NCBI GenBank assembly: GCA_936450465.1
Contig: OW388292.1
Coordinates: 23,900,652 to 23,964,651 of the forward strand
Origin: Gibbula magus
Taxonomy: Eukaryota; Mollusca; Gastropoda; Trochida; Trochidae
Direction of reading: 5' to 3'
DNA length: 64,000 nucleotides
Shown: piece after piece, positions 10,731-23,267 of the stretch
How the letters are laid out: each line of letters starts with the position of its first letter
Numbering within the stretch: the stretch's first letter is position 1
Notes under the pieces: generated by a model
What the model was told of the DNA's origin: nothing
Database searches by the model: none
What the model saw: only the letters and a program-made list of their open reading frames with translations
Translations under genes and position numbers: made by a program

Positions 10731-11599
10731 GAACATAAAAGGAACATAACAGGAATTTGTTAACTTATTTACTATACACTCTTATTAAGATAAATACAAC
10801 TTCATATTATCGTATATGTGAGAACATGTAAAAGTATATATGCCACCTGTTTATTATCGATATTCCCTTTATTTACAATTGACATATGTAATTAAACATC
10901 TTTTTGGGTTATTGCAACTGTATCGATAGTTCCTGGAATTGTTGTGTGGGTACCAAACTTTTCAAAATAAGTCAATGCCATTTCACAATCATCTCGACAA
11001 TTTACTTTACGATCATAGTGCAGGCTGAATCAGTAATTGGTGTTAAATGCGTGAAGTGATTATGAGTGTTAATATGCCAGTATATACACTCATGACATAG
11101 GTATTAGAAAAATGTACGTGGAAATACGTTTCATTTGTGAGCCTTGGTAGTTGGTTTCTGAATGTCAGTATTGGATAAATGCTAAACAATGACTGTTCCA
11201 CATATCGAAGTGACATACATGTATGACAGACACAAATATGATAGCTCGTGGGTGTGTATTTTGAAATGGTTTGCCTAAAAGACACTTCGAGTCTGTCTGT
11301 GGACAATTAAACACTTTATCTACCCGCCTCAGCATAATTTTATTATTCATAACTATGAAACTACACTATTATTACAAAATACATCAGACAAGCCAATGCC
11401 ACTGACAGTTTCTGCTACAATACACCTGAACCATAAAGGCAGTGAAAAGGGTAACAGAGTCTGAATCCTGTCTGCATGTTTTAATATTCATTCCAGATAA
11501 TTTAAATAAATACTCTTTTTTCAGTTTTGTCGGGGTATCTTTAAGATGGAACTTTATTACTAATAGTGAAATATTCAATGGAACGTTATGTCCACAATC
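10731..11599. other. AT-rich spacer, nothing recognised
   Basis: Contains a few short minus-strand frames of up to 87 codons (11043-11306) that resemble nothing known. No repeat ends seen. Confidence 0.45.
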
Positions 11600-11850
11600 A
11601 TGACTGCTTTCTTTTATGTATAGTGTTGTAAAGTGAAGATTGCCAACATGATATTTTTAAACAACACTTGTGTCAATTATATGCCTTTACTGAAACAAAA
11701 CATGTTCTGAAATTCTTATCCAGAGCATTAAAAGCAACTGTTAGTATGTTACATGTACATCACTCACAATGATTTCAAAATGTTTAAAATTACTATTAAG
11801 TACAATCAAGGGTTCTGGTACATTTGTTTGGTAGGTCATGTGTGAAGAAA
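11600..11850 (+). repeat. Palindrome block K, left arm
   Basis: Both ends match the reverse complement of 20960-21400: TTAAACAACACTTGTG and AATTATATGCCTTTAC (11660-11690) at one end, TGTTTGGTAGGTCATGTGT (11825-11843) at the other. The right-arm copy is about 200 bp longer inside, so one arm has an insertion or the other a deletion. Confidence 0.78.
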
Positions 11851-11953
11851 ATCGCATTGCGTTTGACAGTGCTTGTTTTTTACAAGCATGACATAATACA
11901 AAAACAAATGTGTTGAAATGTGAAAAAAGTGTATAAATATCACATACATTTAA

Positions 11954-12460
11954 AGGCGCTGTAGCACGTTTTCAAAATATTATGTATTCTCAAATTTGCC
12001 ATTTATTTTTAAAAGTTTATACAATATATTGGTACGTTATTGCGTAAAACATCTCATTATACGTCCCGATAAGCCGTATCCATAATAAATGGTTATCCGT
12101 ATTCAAAGGAAATGGTGGGACATATAAAGCGACAGTGGGTTGGAACTATTCAATGTGAGAGATATTTATAGGTTTCATGACGGCAAGATGGTTGACTTTT
12201 CCATCATTGTACCATATCTAAAACTCTACTCTGAGTGTTTAGGTATTGCTACATCGGTCAGATCACTTGAACTACCTTTGAGTGGCCACCTTAAAATGGT
12301 CGTCCGATGGTAAATTGGCTCATATAGCTTAACCGAACCATGTACATTCGTTTAAGAACTCTTGTTATTGATTCGGGATTATTATTTAGCCATTGGTAAC
12401 ACTTATTCATATTTTTGTAAAAGCACTTTCTGTCAATAAGAAAATCGTGCTACAGTGACT
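11954..12460. mobile_element. TTAA-type MITE, subfamily 2 (507 bp)
   Basis: TTAA lies directly outside both ends (11950-11953 and 12461-12464). The ends are AGGCGCTGTAGCACGTTTT and the reverse complement of AGTCACTGTAGCACGATTTT. A TTAA target duplication fits piggyBac or Kolobok superfamilies. No transposase is present. Part of the interior (about 12310-12400, GCTTAACCGAACCAT…) matches 34610-34690, a partial copy of the same subfamily. It is absent from the mirror position in the large palindrome. Confidence 0.83.
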
Positions 12461-12539
12461 TTAAGAATTGTGTTACTTAGTTGGAGGTTTCTTGGTATCT
12501 GCTTCGATATTTCACTTCGATATGTCAGTTCGTGAGAGA

Positions 12540-12690
12540 TGTAATCAGGACAATATAATTCCCTGTAGTGTTATTCTAACTGTTGATGAAGCTGACCAGG
12601 TCAGGAACATCTGTAACGCAATCAGCATCCATCACACCGATAGTGCCTTTGATTGTCTAATGACACTTTGTTGGGCAATTACATAAAATG
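12540..12690 (+). repeat. Dispersed repeat C, copy 1
   Basis: Shares the order CAGGTCAGGAACATCTGTAA, then a CAATCAGCA stretch, then TTTGATTGTCTAATGACAC-like sequence with copies at 12985-13190 and 32890-33060, all on the plus strand. Copies 1 and 2 are about 430 bp apart, a loose tandem. Confidence 0.6.
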
Positions 12691-12984
12691 CAAGACACCA
12701 ATGTCCCATTAATTATCCTGCAAATTCTCTAGTGTTTGGGGAAATTTTACCATTCTTAAGTAAATATACTATTGATTTCATACCGATTAAACTTTCATGC
12801 ATTGAGTACAGATGCTGAATTAAATAAAATGGGGAAGGGTTGCGGATGGGGTTACTTTAGGAAATAATGTATAACTGTTGACTCTTCTTCGTGGGTGGAG
12901 TGTGCATCAAAGAGACTTAGAAATATAACAATAACTACTATTGATCTACTGTTTCAAACTTAACCATTGCTCAGGTTTTCCCAT

Positions 12985-13190
12985 AAGGCAATTAAGCGGA
13001 TTAGACAGTTACACATCCACAGATGTTCAGTTAATGGACGTCCCCTGGAGTATCGTTCGCGAGGTCTCATGACGAAACTGAGATCAGGTCATGTCACGAA
13101 CACTGGTAATGCAATAAGCAGTTTCCATGAGGCCAGCACTGCATTTGATTTCTACTGTGACACTTCCTCAATCGATTATATGATAAGCTT
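12985..13190 (+). repeat. Dispersed repeat C, copy 2
   Basis: Aligned by eye with 32890-33060 over about 170 bp: CACATCCACAG, ACGTCCCC(T/C)GGAGTATC, then GATCAGGTCATGTCACGAAC and the CACTTC end. An open frame of 106 codons (12967-13287) runs through it but is not conserved in the other copies, so it is unlikely to be a gene. Confidence 0.65.
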
Positions 13191-13299
13191 TGGGGAGAGA
13201 CATTTATGCAAATTAACCTATCTGACATCTCAACATGGATTCATTAAAATATTATTTTTTAACTTTATGAAAGTGCTGACAATCTGACATATAATTCAC

Positions 13300-14499
13300 A
13301 TTCCTGATTCAAATGTAACTAAGTCATTAATGTAACTAAATTGTGTAACATTTTTTAATCGGCTTTTCATGAACCATTTTAAAGCTTTGAAATTTTGTTT
13401 ATCAAAACTGATTGATGCAGTAATAAGTATTAAGAGTTAGCTCGTCTCTATAAACCCTGTAGACTAAACAGAAATAACACAAGAGATGAATTGATATTAC
13501 ATAAAAACATTGAACAGACCTGACACCTGATTAAGGAAGAGTTAAATATAGATGATTTTAACAAAGATTTATGACAAATTGACATTATGTCCAGCCCAAA
13601 GGAATGTATTACGAACAGTTGAAGACAAATTTATCCCTTTTTCAAACCACCATTCATTACCAATATCGAAAATATGAACATGTAATCATTGTTTAAGTAT
13701 TGCATTGACCCGTGTGTATGACAGTGGTGAACTATAAGAATACGGAATTGAACAGATTGCAAGAGACTTTTTCTCAAATTGAAATATATGTACATGTAGT
13801 AATGCAGCAGTGTTATACTCAAAGTAATTAATGTTTTGACAATAGTCTGCACTTTTGTTACTACAAATTGTTTTTCTACCCAGTAATTAACGTAACTATG
13901 AAATAGAGTTTAAGATATGGCCAATATTTCCGTAAAACAAAACTAATGAAATGAAATTGTCAGATAAACATTGGTAAAGATAACAGAATATACAGTAGAA
14001 CAAATATAATATTAGAGAATACTCCTCTACTAAACAACTGATAATTTCCTTTAATATAATCAAACATATACACATATCCAGTGTTAGACTAAGTACTGTG
14101 GATCCGATCTAATAATATGTCCTTCAGAAAATTGTTATCCAATCCTTTAACGGTGAAATTGAATTGCAATTAGGTAATGTTGCACAGTATGCATGGAACT
14201 AACTTCACGCTATGTTATGTAATAATGGATTTTTTTCCGTGTGAGAGGTCGGTTCTTTTAAACAAATGTAGGGACAAATGCCATAAAATTTGTTAAATTT
14301 GATGATGCTCAAGTGTTACAATTTACACCATCATGCCAAAATGTAGGTTTATTACACCAAAACCTGCCATTGTAATTTTTTAAAACGCAAATCGTTTGTA
14401 AATGATAGTTTTAAGTCTGTTAATATATTAAATGGATGTTATTTATATATCGATTTGAGCAGGTATTTCTTTTGTTTATGTCGTCTAGCTTATGATGAT
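13300..14499. other. AT-rich spacer, nothing recognised
   Basis: No repeat ends, ORFs of interest or structured elements were found. The corresponding right-arm region (about 18.1-19.3 kb) shows only faint similarity near 14.4-14.5 kb. Confidence 0.4.
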
Positions 14500-14950
14500 A
14501 TGAGAACGTTTAAACCATCACCCTTAGTTAAGGATCTGTCTGTTGTAATATCATTTTCAATAATTAATACTAGTTTGTCAACTATAAGAAAATGGATATA
14601 AAACTGCTGCACACAGCCCACACGTTGTCATAGATAATGTACCAACTGTCACCGCGTCGGACATTGAGATAAAACAACTTTGACCAAATAAATGAATTAT
14701 AAAGAAGAGGGGTGGGGGGACATTAAAACACTCAGTCTCTCTGGATGTTTCGGACGTGTTTAGGTTAATGACAATGGGACACAACTGATACATACAAATT
14801 GACATCAAACAATATCATATTTCAGAAGTAACAAGTTTAAGAAAGACGTCTTTTTCACATTTTTCGTCGTCCTTTCCGTCAGAGTGAATTGAATATCTGC
14901 TATATAATCTTAACTCATGTGTTGTTAAAGTTGTGTGATTAATCAAAATA
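14500..14950 (-). repeat. Palindrome block D, left arm (innermost)
   Basis: The reverse complement of this block matches 17620-18070 over about 440 bp. Anchors are the segment with ACCAACTGTCA (14641-14651) against 17911-17921, and CATGTGTTGTTAAAG (14916-14930) against 17623-17637. The latter is the innermost confident match and places the axis near 16.28 kb. Confidence 0.88.
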
Positions 14951-15494
14951 TTTATCTTCAAAATTGGATCAATTGAATTTTAAGCAACTTGTAAGAGAGA
15001 AATTGTTTCACATGAACTAATGACAATTTAATTTTTTATTAGCCGAACCATTTTAGTGCAAAAGTTCAGTACCTCTTTTATATAATTAATTAATAATTTA
15101 ACAGGGCATTTCGAAGTTACATGAAAGGAAGTAGACGTGAACACCAACTGATATCTTAATATTGAAAGTTAACTCACATTGATAACATATTCAGTATACC
15201 TTCTTTAAAATCATTTAGGGAAAATAACTATGATATGATATATTACTGTCATAATGGGCTATGATAAGGATACTCGGGTCCAATTTAATAGCATAATTAT
15301 GAAACAAATAGCATCGGTGTCGAACTCGCTTTGGCTCATTTAGTATTTTCTATAAAGTCATCCTCGTACCATGAACTTTTCTTAAACATAAAAGATAGTT
15401 ATATTTATTTGTAAATAGAGTGAGTAAGTTAATGTCATTAGTGTATTCTTAACGAACAGAGATATGCTATATATTAATTACAATACAAACAGTT

Positions 15495-15775
15495 ACAATG
15501 CCACAATCTAGGGCATATTTCACAAACTACGTATGCTAGTTTCACCAAGATGACATGCATGTCAATCATGGTACATGTATGTGCCTCATGTCGGTAAGAT
15601 ATATATGTGAATTATATTGTTGCGGTTGTAACTCTATGAGGAAGTTATTGTGTCTGGAAAGCATCTCCAAAACTGTACCCGCTAGCATCATGACACTTGA
15701 TATACATCTAGACGATTGTTTTGTTGGTTTAGCCTACTTTCATATACATTGCGTTTTTCATAGGACATTATGAAG
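15495..15775 (+). repeat. Dispersed repeat E, copy 1
   Basis: Direct copy of 51630-51880: GCATATTT-AAACTA, a TAGTTTCACC segment, TTGCGGTTGT, GGAAGT…TTATTGTCTGGA and AGCATCTCCAA follow each other in both. It lies in the unpaired centre of the large palindrome. No function is visible. Confidence 0.7.
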
Positions 15776-15877
15776 AAGTCAGTTATCTCTCAAAAGGAGA
15801 TCTTAACTTGATAGACATGTTAATCTGAATCATGTTAAAATGAATCATGAATGACAGATGAATGAAATGCAAATGTA

Positions 15878-16518
15878 ATGAGTTTACAATATGGGAAGTA
15901 TCAAAATATGTTCTACTTCCATATAATTCATGAAAGAAAAGATGGAAACATTTCAAGAATAGTTGGAAACACTCACTCTGAAATTGAAACTGTGAAATAT
16001 GTCACCAACAACATTCTCAGATCATTTGAGATGAACAAATATAGACATTTAATTTGGATGCTTTTTTCCATCAATGCTGATTACTGTCGCAGGGTCAACG
16101 TTCACTCCTCTTTATTAAATCAAAGATTGAAACTATTCAGAAAGCTCATGGAAACACTCACTTATAATATCAAACTGGGAAATACGTTGATATGTCGATG
16201 ATCATCTCGAAGCTGATGTTAATTTTATTGCACTTTGACCCGACCAGTGTCGGTCAAGTATTTGAGCCAATGAGAATGTGAATACATATGCTAAGTATCT
16301 ATGACCTGTGGCCAACATCAACTACAGCCAATGACAATAGATCTCGAGTGCTTAATAATATTCATGAGATTTGTCCTACTTTTCGCGTGGTTTATAGATA
16401 GACTTCTGTTGACATGTTACGATGTAGTAGATTAAACAATGGTTATATGTTTACCACACGCTACCAGTCCCTTTAACTATCTCACGATTAGAAATGTACC
16501 TTTCACAACTAACCAGGA
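15878..16518. other. Central spacer of the palindrome, nothing recognised
   Basis: One open frame of 107 codons (15878-16201) has no family resemblance. A short GACCCGACCAGTGTCGGTC inverted repeat lies near 16237-16255. No coding evidence. Confidence 0.4.
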
Positions 16519-16574
16519 AATGTGGGACCACTTGTCACGGCCGTACATAGGTAGCGACATGGTGGTCCCACATT
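16519..16574. repeat. 13-bp perfect hairpin near the palindrome axis
   Basis: AATGTGGGACCAC (16519-16531) and GTGGTCCCACATT (16562-16574) are exact reverse complements around a 30-nt GC-rich loop. The midpoint (about 16546) falls within the range of axis estimates for the large inverted duplication, but flanking sequence does not pair, so the coincidence may be accidental. Confidence 0.7.
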
Positions 16575-16885
16575 CTCATGGCAGTGATATTTCTCTAAAA
16601 ACGAACCAGAAAAATCGAAAATGTCATTCTTTATTACTTTCGAAATGGTGTAGTAGACAATTGTTTTATAAGTCTGTACAAAGTCGGGTTGTCAGGGAGA
16701 ATACGAAACCAAAAGGTTTAGCTTCAGTGTGAAACACAATAGTTATCATTCCTTACAAGGAAACCAGCTTTAGTACGGTGTCGTGTTGCTGAACCTATTA
16801 TACTTTTTCAATTTAGCCTGACTATGTTTTATATTGATTCTCACAATAGGATAAGAGGAGCATGAAAGTAAAAATGCATGTTCTC

Positions 16886-16972
16886 TTAATGGGAAAATAT
16901 GTGTGCATTTAATGAGGAAATGTTTCTTCACTTAACTAGGAAATGTTTTTCCTTTAATGAGGAATGTTTATA
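16886..16972 (+). repeat. Short degenerate tandem repeat (~25-30 bp unit)
   Basis: About three units of TTTAATGAGGAAATGTTT-like sequence follow one another with small changes in spacing. A weaker similar unit precedes them. No function is inferred. Confidence 0.55.
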
Positions 16973-17619
16973 GATTTTTAAAAAGGAACAACCATAAACA
17001 GTACCGTTAACCCCAGAAGTTTTTAGTAGCAAAAAATATTTTGATTAACGATATAACTTTAACAATACATTAAGATATTATACAAGAGATTTCCAATTCT
17101 TTGTTACAGAAATGATGTTTAAACATACATTTTTTTATTAAATGAAGTCGAAGGTTTAGATTGAAGCGCTGACTTTTTTAGTACGTGGTTGCTGTACTGC
17201 CAAGCAGTGTTGGTGGTCTGCTGCTCCTGTTTCTAATGTATCACTATGTTACTGTATTTCACAATATTGGTGTCCTGTTACTACCATGTTGGTACATATA
17301 CGTTACTTTCAAGCAATACACTGAGTGGCAATTTTCAACCACCAGTCAAAAACCAGTAAATGTCAATTTTGAATGTCTGTGATGAGGATATATCTCATAA
17401 AGAAATATACACAATTTCATTATTGAGAGTACGATACTTACTATTTTCATCTGTTCAAACAAACATGGTTTGATGAAATTGCTATTTCAACAATGTTTCT
17501 GGACGTAATAATTGGTTTGTAAGGTACAATTCTATTACATATGAAAAACATGTCAGTATAATGTACATTTAATGCTATTAAACTTGTTGACGCATCATTA
17601 CTGTAGGACGTCATAAAAC

Positions 17620-18070
17620 AAACTTTAAGAACACATGATCTGAGATTATACGGCAGATTCTCAATTCTTTCTGACTGAAAGAATGGCGAAAAAGGAGAAA
17701 CTAGAACATATTTCCCTGATAAAAGTTTGTATTGTGAACGTCATTGACCTTTTAAATATGATCTTGTTTAATGTCAGATAGTATTATCAATTTGCATTCT
17801 CCCTATACAAATCCAACCGGAGAGACTGATTATTCCACATTTCCGTCATCCTTCATCTACATAATTCAGTCATTTGGTCATACTTGTTTTATCTTAATGT
17901 CAGACGCAGTTGACAGTTGGTACATTATGTATTCCAACTAGTAGCTTGTGTGCAGTTCTATATCCAATAATCCTATAGTAGACAGATTAGTATTAATAAT
18001 TGAGAATGATGTTTCAAAAGAGAAATCATAAGAGAAAGTGATGTTTTAATCCAGGATCTAGCAAATTTGA
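17620..18070 (+). repeat. Palindrome block D, right arm (innermost)
   Basis: Partner of 14500-14950. The shared TTTC(A/C)GTCAGA…GAATTGA…ATCTGC…TATAATCT and GACAGTTGGTACATTAT segments are in mirror order with few indels. Confidence 0.88.
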
Positions 18071-18099
18071 CATTCCCATGTCAACATAACGAAGCCGCG

Positions 18100-19059
18100 A
18101 AGCCCTAAAGACAAGGCGTAACTGTTCAAAACAATATTGATCAATCACGATCTATGTCCTTTTCGAAAACGTTGTTAGAGCATTAAATACAACTAGTTGT
18201 GCTTAATTGGGATTAATTAAATTAACAAACTGTGCATACTTAAAAAACAACTTTGTTTTTAAAATTAGTTCATCAATAAGAAACAAATCATGTTAAAAGG
18301 CTACAGTATAATTTATATAACAACAAGTTTGTAGTTATATTTTCATTAAAACATGAAAAGAACTGAATTTTACATTGATAAATACGGACCATCTGGTTCA
18401 CTTACAGTTTCAATTACCAAGGGGTATGAATCACGCAATTTAACCAGTCCTCCTAGTTGTTCTAGATGTGTTAGAAGCTCAACTGACGCTCTAACAGAAT
18501 CATTAATGTTATTAATTGTTTCTTTATTGTACATATTACTGTGTAATTATTGCTTGATTCTATATATCAGCAGAATGTTGATATAATCACTCATGTCATT
18601 GTATTCTTAGTGATTTATCAGACAACGATGAAAGAGAAACATCAAAGCAGGCCATGCACCATGTGAAGTCAAAGCATAGCAACGTCATAAAGATGGGATG
18701 GCTATGATAATCGGTATATTGTGTGAAGCCAGTCGATTTGAAATATTTCCACTTGAAAACAGAACTCACAAACGTATGTTAAACTACATATAGTTATTTT
18801 AAACATATTTATTCTAAAATCATTCTTTCTACTTCAGAAAAAAAACTGCTATTGAAGAGCTCGTGAGTTTGTTCATAAAAATGCAAGAACAATTACTCCC
18901 TCTAACACGCAATTTTTCGACCAAAAATAAACGGGCACATCACACTAATTACTGTGTTTTCCAGCCTAAATAAAGATCGAGTCTTTTTTTTTGCAAGCGT
19001 AAATCATTGTGGTTGATTCGCACATTTTAAAAAATCAAATACAAGTTTATGAGTAGTCA
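18100..19059. other. AT-rich spacer, nothing recognised
   Basis: One frame of 77 codons (18353-18586) ends in a hydrophobic stretch but has no recognisable domain, codon signal or splice context. I do not call it a gene. Confidence 0.4.
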
Positions 19060-19240
19060 TATACACGGATATAGAGATACACTAGTATTTTGGCGTTATC
19101 TATTTATCACTTGACTCAGTTATAGCTCCTACATATATTGTTATAGCTGAGGTATTTTGCTTGAGATTTTTAACCAAAGACATATATAGGTGTGTGATAG
19201 GTTACTGGTATAATCACAATAACATCAGATTTAACAGTTA
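19060..19240 (+). repeat. Dispersed repeat H, copy 1
   Basis: Direct copy of 56775-57090: TTTTGGCGTTATCTATTTATC, CCTACATATATTG, then ATAGGTTACTGGTATAATCACA and a TTTAACAG end occur in the same order. In the second copy the middle is filled by an expanded (AT)n run. Confidence 0.7.
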
Positions 19241-20959
19241 CAATATAACCTGTATATTTCAGAAACACGTAAACATACCTGTTGTCACAACTAGAGATGG
19301 GCGACATGCGTAACCTACACCCCCAGTCAAAAGAAACGCCTACTCTATGCTCTTTAATATGAAAGATGCAATAATGTCTTAAATATAATTAATGGCGGTC
19401 TCCACGTTATGCTGAAGCAATAACTAATATGAAAGTCCATTGAAATCGTGGAAAACTGTGATTCGAGTCAATAACACTCATGAAAACCACGCCCAATGAA
19501 GACTGCTATTTTCGGTTGATTCACTTGCGCACCTTAACCACGTACATCAGTACCATCATCACCACTTTAACGCGAATGCGTGCCTGTATTGTTGCTCGTG
19601 GTTGTATAAAAAATCTTTTTAAAATGTTTTTCTGATCAAGCACTAATCGAAAACTGAACAATTATTGCTTTCTCATTTCAACAATCGCCCTTCTTTCGTG
19701 ACCTGAACTTCTGAAATTCAAATATATAATGCAGAAATGGTGCAACTTCATTATGTTATAATATTGCTAAACTGTTCATAACAGTTTTTACAATATCTGA
19801 TAAGATATCTAGTCGGCGTTTCTTTTGGCTGGGGGTGTTGATGCACGATGAATATAGTGGAGAACATTTTTTATTTCGTCGTTGATTTCGAAGTCACTTT
19901 GCACTTGACATGTTCGCAATCTTCAGAACCTTTATTGTGGTGTTCTACATCATGCATTTGTTTGAAGGTAATGACGGAACATCGGTTAAATGACATCAAT
20001 GTCTTGTTTCTCGCGCTATTCCGGACTGTAGAAATCTTGGAAATTAAATAACATCGATATCTGTTGTTGTTAAATGAAAATTATTTCTCAAATGTCATGT
20101 TGTACATGATAGAATTCTCTGTTGATTGCTATCATTTAAAATCGGCATACTAATGTACAATGTATTATTGTTATTATGCTGTAGGGAATTGTTTGACAAT
20201 AATCTTAATCCAAGACATTAATCGAAACTTCATTGAATTAACACAGAACTTATTATATAAGCAATAAACTTTGTTTTAAAATATGTTCACTAATATCACA
20301 ATAGCTATAAATAATGCAAGTATTGTTGATGAATGAGTTGAACATAGCAAATAGTGCCCAAGAACGTTCGGTTTAGTCAGCGTTGACAAAAAGCCGTGAT
20401 AGCGGAAGGGTGGAATTGCGTAAGCGACCTTTTCTAAAAGTCCTTTGTAATTTACTTTGTAACTTTCGATAACTTAGAACATATCAGAGAAAGTCATCAA
20501 AGCTCAATAGTACTGACAACATAGCTTAGTTTTGATAACGTTCAGTGATTGTGATCATTCAATGCTAATATTCCAAAATACATGCTTTCTTCGCCATTTA
20601 ATTTCACAAATTATGTTATACAGTAATTTGTTAATTTTTATGATTACTTTTGTCAATTTACTTGGTCTTATTTGGACATGTCCTTATCAATTTATTTATG
20701 TAGTCAACTTATCTGGCATGCATAATATTTTACTGGTAAGTACTTTGGTCAGTTAATTCAAAGCTCACATGAAAACTATGACTGAATAATGAATAAGGAA
20801 CAGTTAAACATCCCACCTCAATATCAAGAATTACTATTACATTTGCTTACTATTTCATTGTGTTTGGCCATTTCAATTAATTTACTAACGTCCGTTTGTC
20901 ATGTGAGAGCCTACATGTATGATAATCCATTCATTATCATTATGCTTGGAAGGTTTTGC
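19241..20959. other. Spacer, nothing recognised
   Basis: Several short frames (74 codons or fewer). A slightly GC-richer patch at 19.3-19.6 kb has no ORF or repeat ends. No mirror match to 12-13.5 kb of the left arm could be established. Confidence 0.4.
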
Positions 20960-21400
20960 TTTAACACATGACCTACCAAACAGTTTTACATTAGTTTTGC
21001 ACTTTTGAACTAATGGTGTTTTATTGACTGAATGGCCAAATATTACAGTGCTCTTTCGTTACACTTTAGAATGTCAAATAGTTGAATGTTGTGTTTTTTG
21101 GGGACAAGCTTATTATATAATCGCTTAAGGAAACGTGACAGTAGTAATCAAATACAGTAATGATCTGACTTCAATAATGCTTCCATCTTCCTATATATCC
21201 GAGATTTAACTGGATCATCACTTTATACTGTCATAATAAAATATATGTATTGTATTCGTATTGATAAATATTGGAATTTAGAAACTACATTCTTAGTTTA
21301 AATTTTAGCAGGACAGGTTTTGTTTCTGTAAAGGCATATAATTAATGTCTTATACAAGTGTTGTTTTAAAAATAACATGTTCACACTTTACGACACGCTG
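20960..21400 (-). repeat. Palindrome block K, right arm
   Basis: Partner of 11600-11850. ACACATGACCTACCAAACA (20964-20982) and GTAAAGGCATATAATTA (21328-21344) match the left-arm ends in inverted orientation. Confidence 0.78.
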
Positions 21401-22329
21401 TATACGAAAATAAAAATCATGATTCTAAACATGTTTTAGTTCAGTGAGAAGATACTAAAACCTTTGTTCAATTATTTTTCAAGAAAAACGCTTTTGAAAT
21501 GAAACTGTAAAATTAACTGAGGAAAAAAGATTCCCTTGAGAAAGAAAGAAATAAACATGAAGTTGTTCAATATTTCCCTATTAGAAAGAAAGTGTCATCC
21601 TCCAGATATCTAAATAAAACTGAAAGAATGTTCATTCAAGTAATCTGAAATTGATATTATAGGATGCAGACAGGATACATAAACTGTTAGCTCTCCAATG
21701 GTTTAGGTTTGTTGTGGCAACTACTGTCAGTGGCAGCTGGCTGGTTGATTGATAATGTAGTGATACTGTGGTTACACTGTAAAGAACAATAAACTATACA
21801 TATACATTGTAACTTTGTACATGTCATATGTCACTTCGATATGTGAAGTGTTCAATGATCCAATGATGATATTTAGAAACAAACACTCAATGTTTATGAA
21901 CAAAACCTATCTCCGCATACACAGTTTCATATATCTACATCGTACATGTATATATTGAGATATTATCATTCATAATCTCTTCGCACAATTTACACTACGT
22001 ACTTTTTCAGATGCCACTATTGTCGTCAAGTGAATTATATTGTTTTGATGTTTGTTAAAGAAATGTCATAGGGAAGAGTTTCGAATTGAAACAACAATTA
22101 TAGCTACTGTTGAAATAATTACTTTGTCACACTAATATATTTAATTACATTTTCAGTTATTAAGAAAAGCAATATCGATAACAAACATATAGCAAATCTA
22201 CTTTAAGATCTATGTTTAAGATCCACACTTGTATAAGAATATGAAGTTATATTTATATGAGTCTATAGTAAAGAAGTTAAGAAATTACATTTCTGTTCAT
22301 TACGGTAATTAAAAAGAAAGAAAGTAACA

Positions 22330-22840
22330 ACTTTTTTAAGAGAGGTTTGGCTAAACATTCAAATAATTTGTTGTGTGTGTCTGGCCTACATTCTAAGCTG
22401 GCCAGATACTGAAACACAGCAAGTGAGCTGTCCTATACTTAAAATCAATCCTGTCTCGAAGGCCACAGAAAATGGTAATAAAATGTCTAAAATTTCTTTT
22501 GTGTTGATTTAAAGGTTACCCAAACCATAATTAACCAACTCCCTGGGCCTGACAGTATCGATTTTCCTGTTTGTACTTCCACTGGAGTCACAATGCGAAA
22601 AAGTGAATTGAATTAGAATTGGTTTTCTTTTCAGAAAAGTGTTCCAAGTTAAGTCGCGAACTATTTCTGTTTGGGTGTTAGAGGGTTCGGAAAGGCGCAT
22701 GCCACTCGTTCATGGTCACATAGTTTAAATTGTAAACTATTCATAAATGTACTTATGTAGCATGGTTTATTAATACTAAACAGAAAACGATTCTGTGGAA
22801 AGGTCGCTAATCAAAACGTCGCTAATTTATTTATTAAAGA
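22330..22840 (-). repeat. Palindrome block B, right arm
   Basis: Partner of 10230-10730, with long near-identical stretches around 22515-22545 and 22580-22690. A 63-codon minus-strand frame here (22509-22700) is not open in the partner and is not considered coding. Confidence 0.88.
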
Positions 22841-23267
22841 AAAAGGGTAATAATTCACTCATTCACTAACTTGATAAAATACAACAAAAGTTCAATTTGT
22901 ATCAACTGACACAGTATACTACAAAGAATACGTACATTTATAATGCATTTCTGGGAATGATCAAAGAGTATCAAAGGCCTATATATATAGTTATCACTTA
23001 CCAATCAAACGCCGTGGCCAATGTTTAAGATTCGGACATAGCTCCATGCGCCAAGGTCACAGACAGAAAATGAACACTTCAAAGTATCAAAGTCATATCA
23101 ATGAGCAATCAAAAGTAGCGGCTTTGGTAAAACAACTGGACGAGTAGACGGACAGGGGAAAAACAATACATGCCCGGAGTTTCCGATTTGTGGACATACA
23201 AAAGAACTGTGCATGCAACAAGTTTACAGATTTTCTCTTCTTAATTAATTACGTAAGTGCAAGTAAA

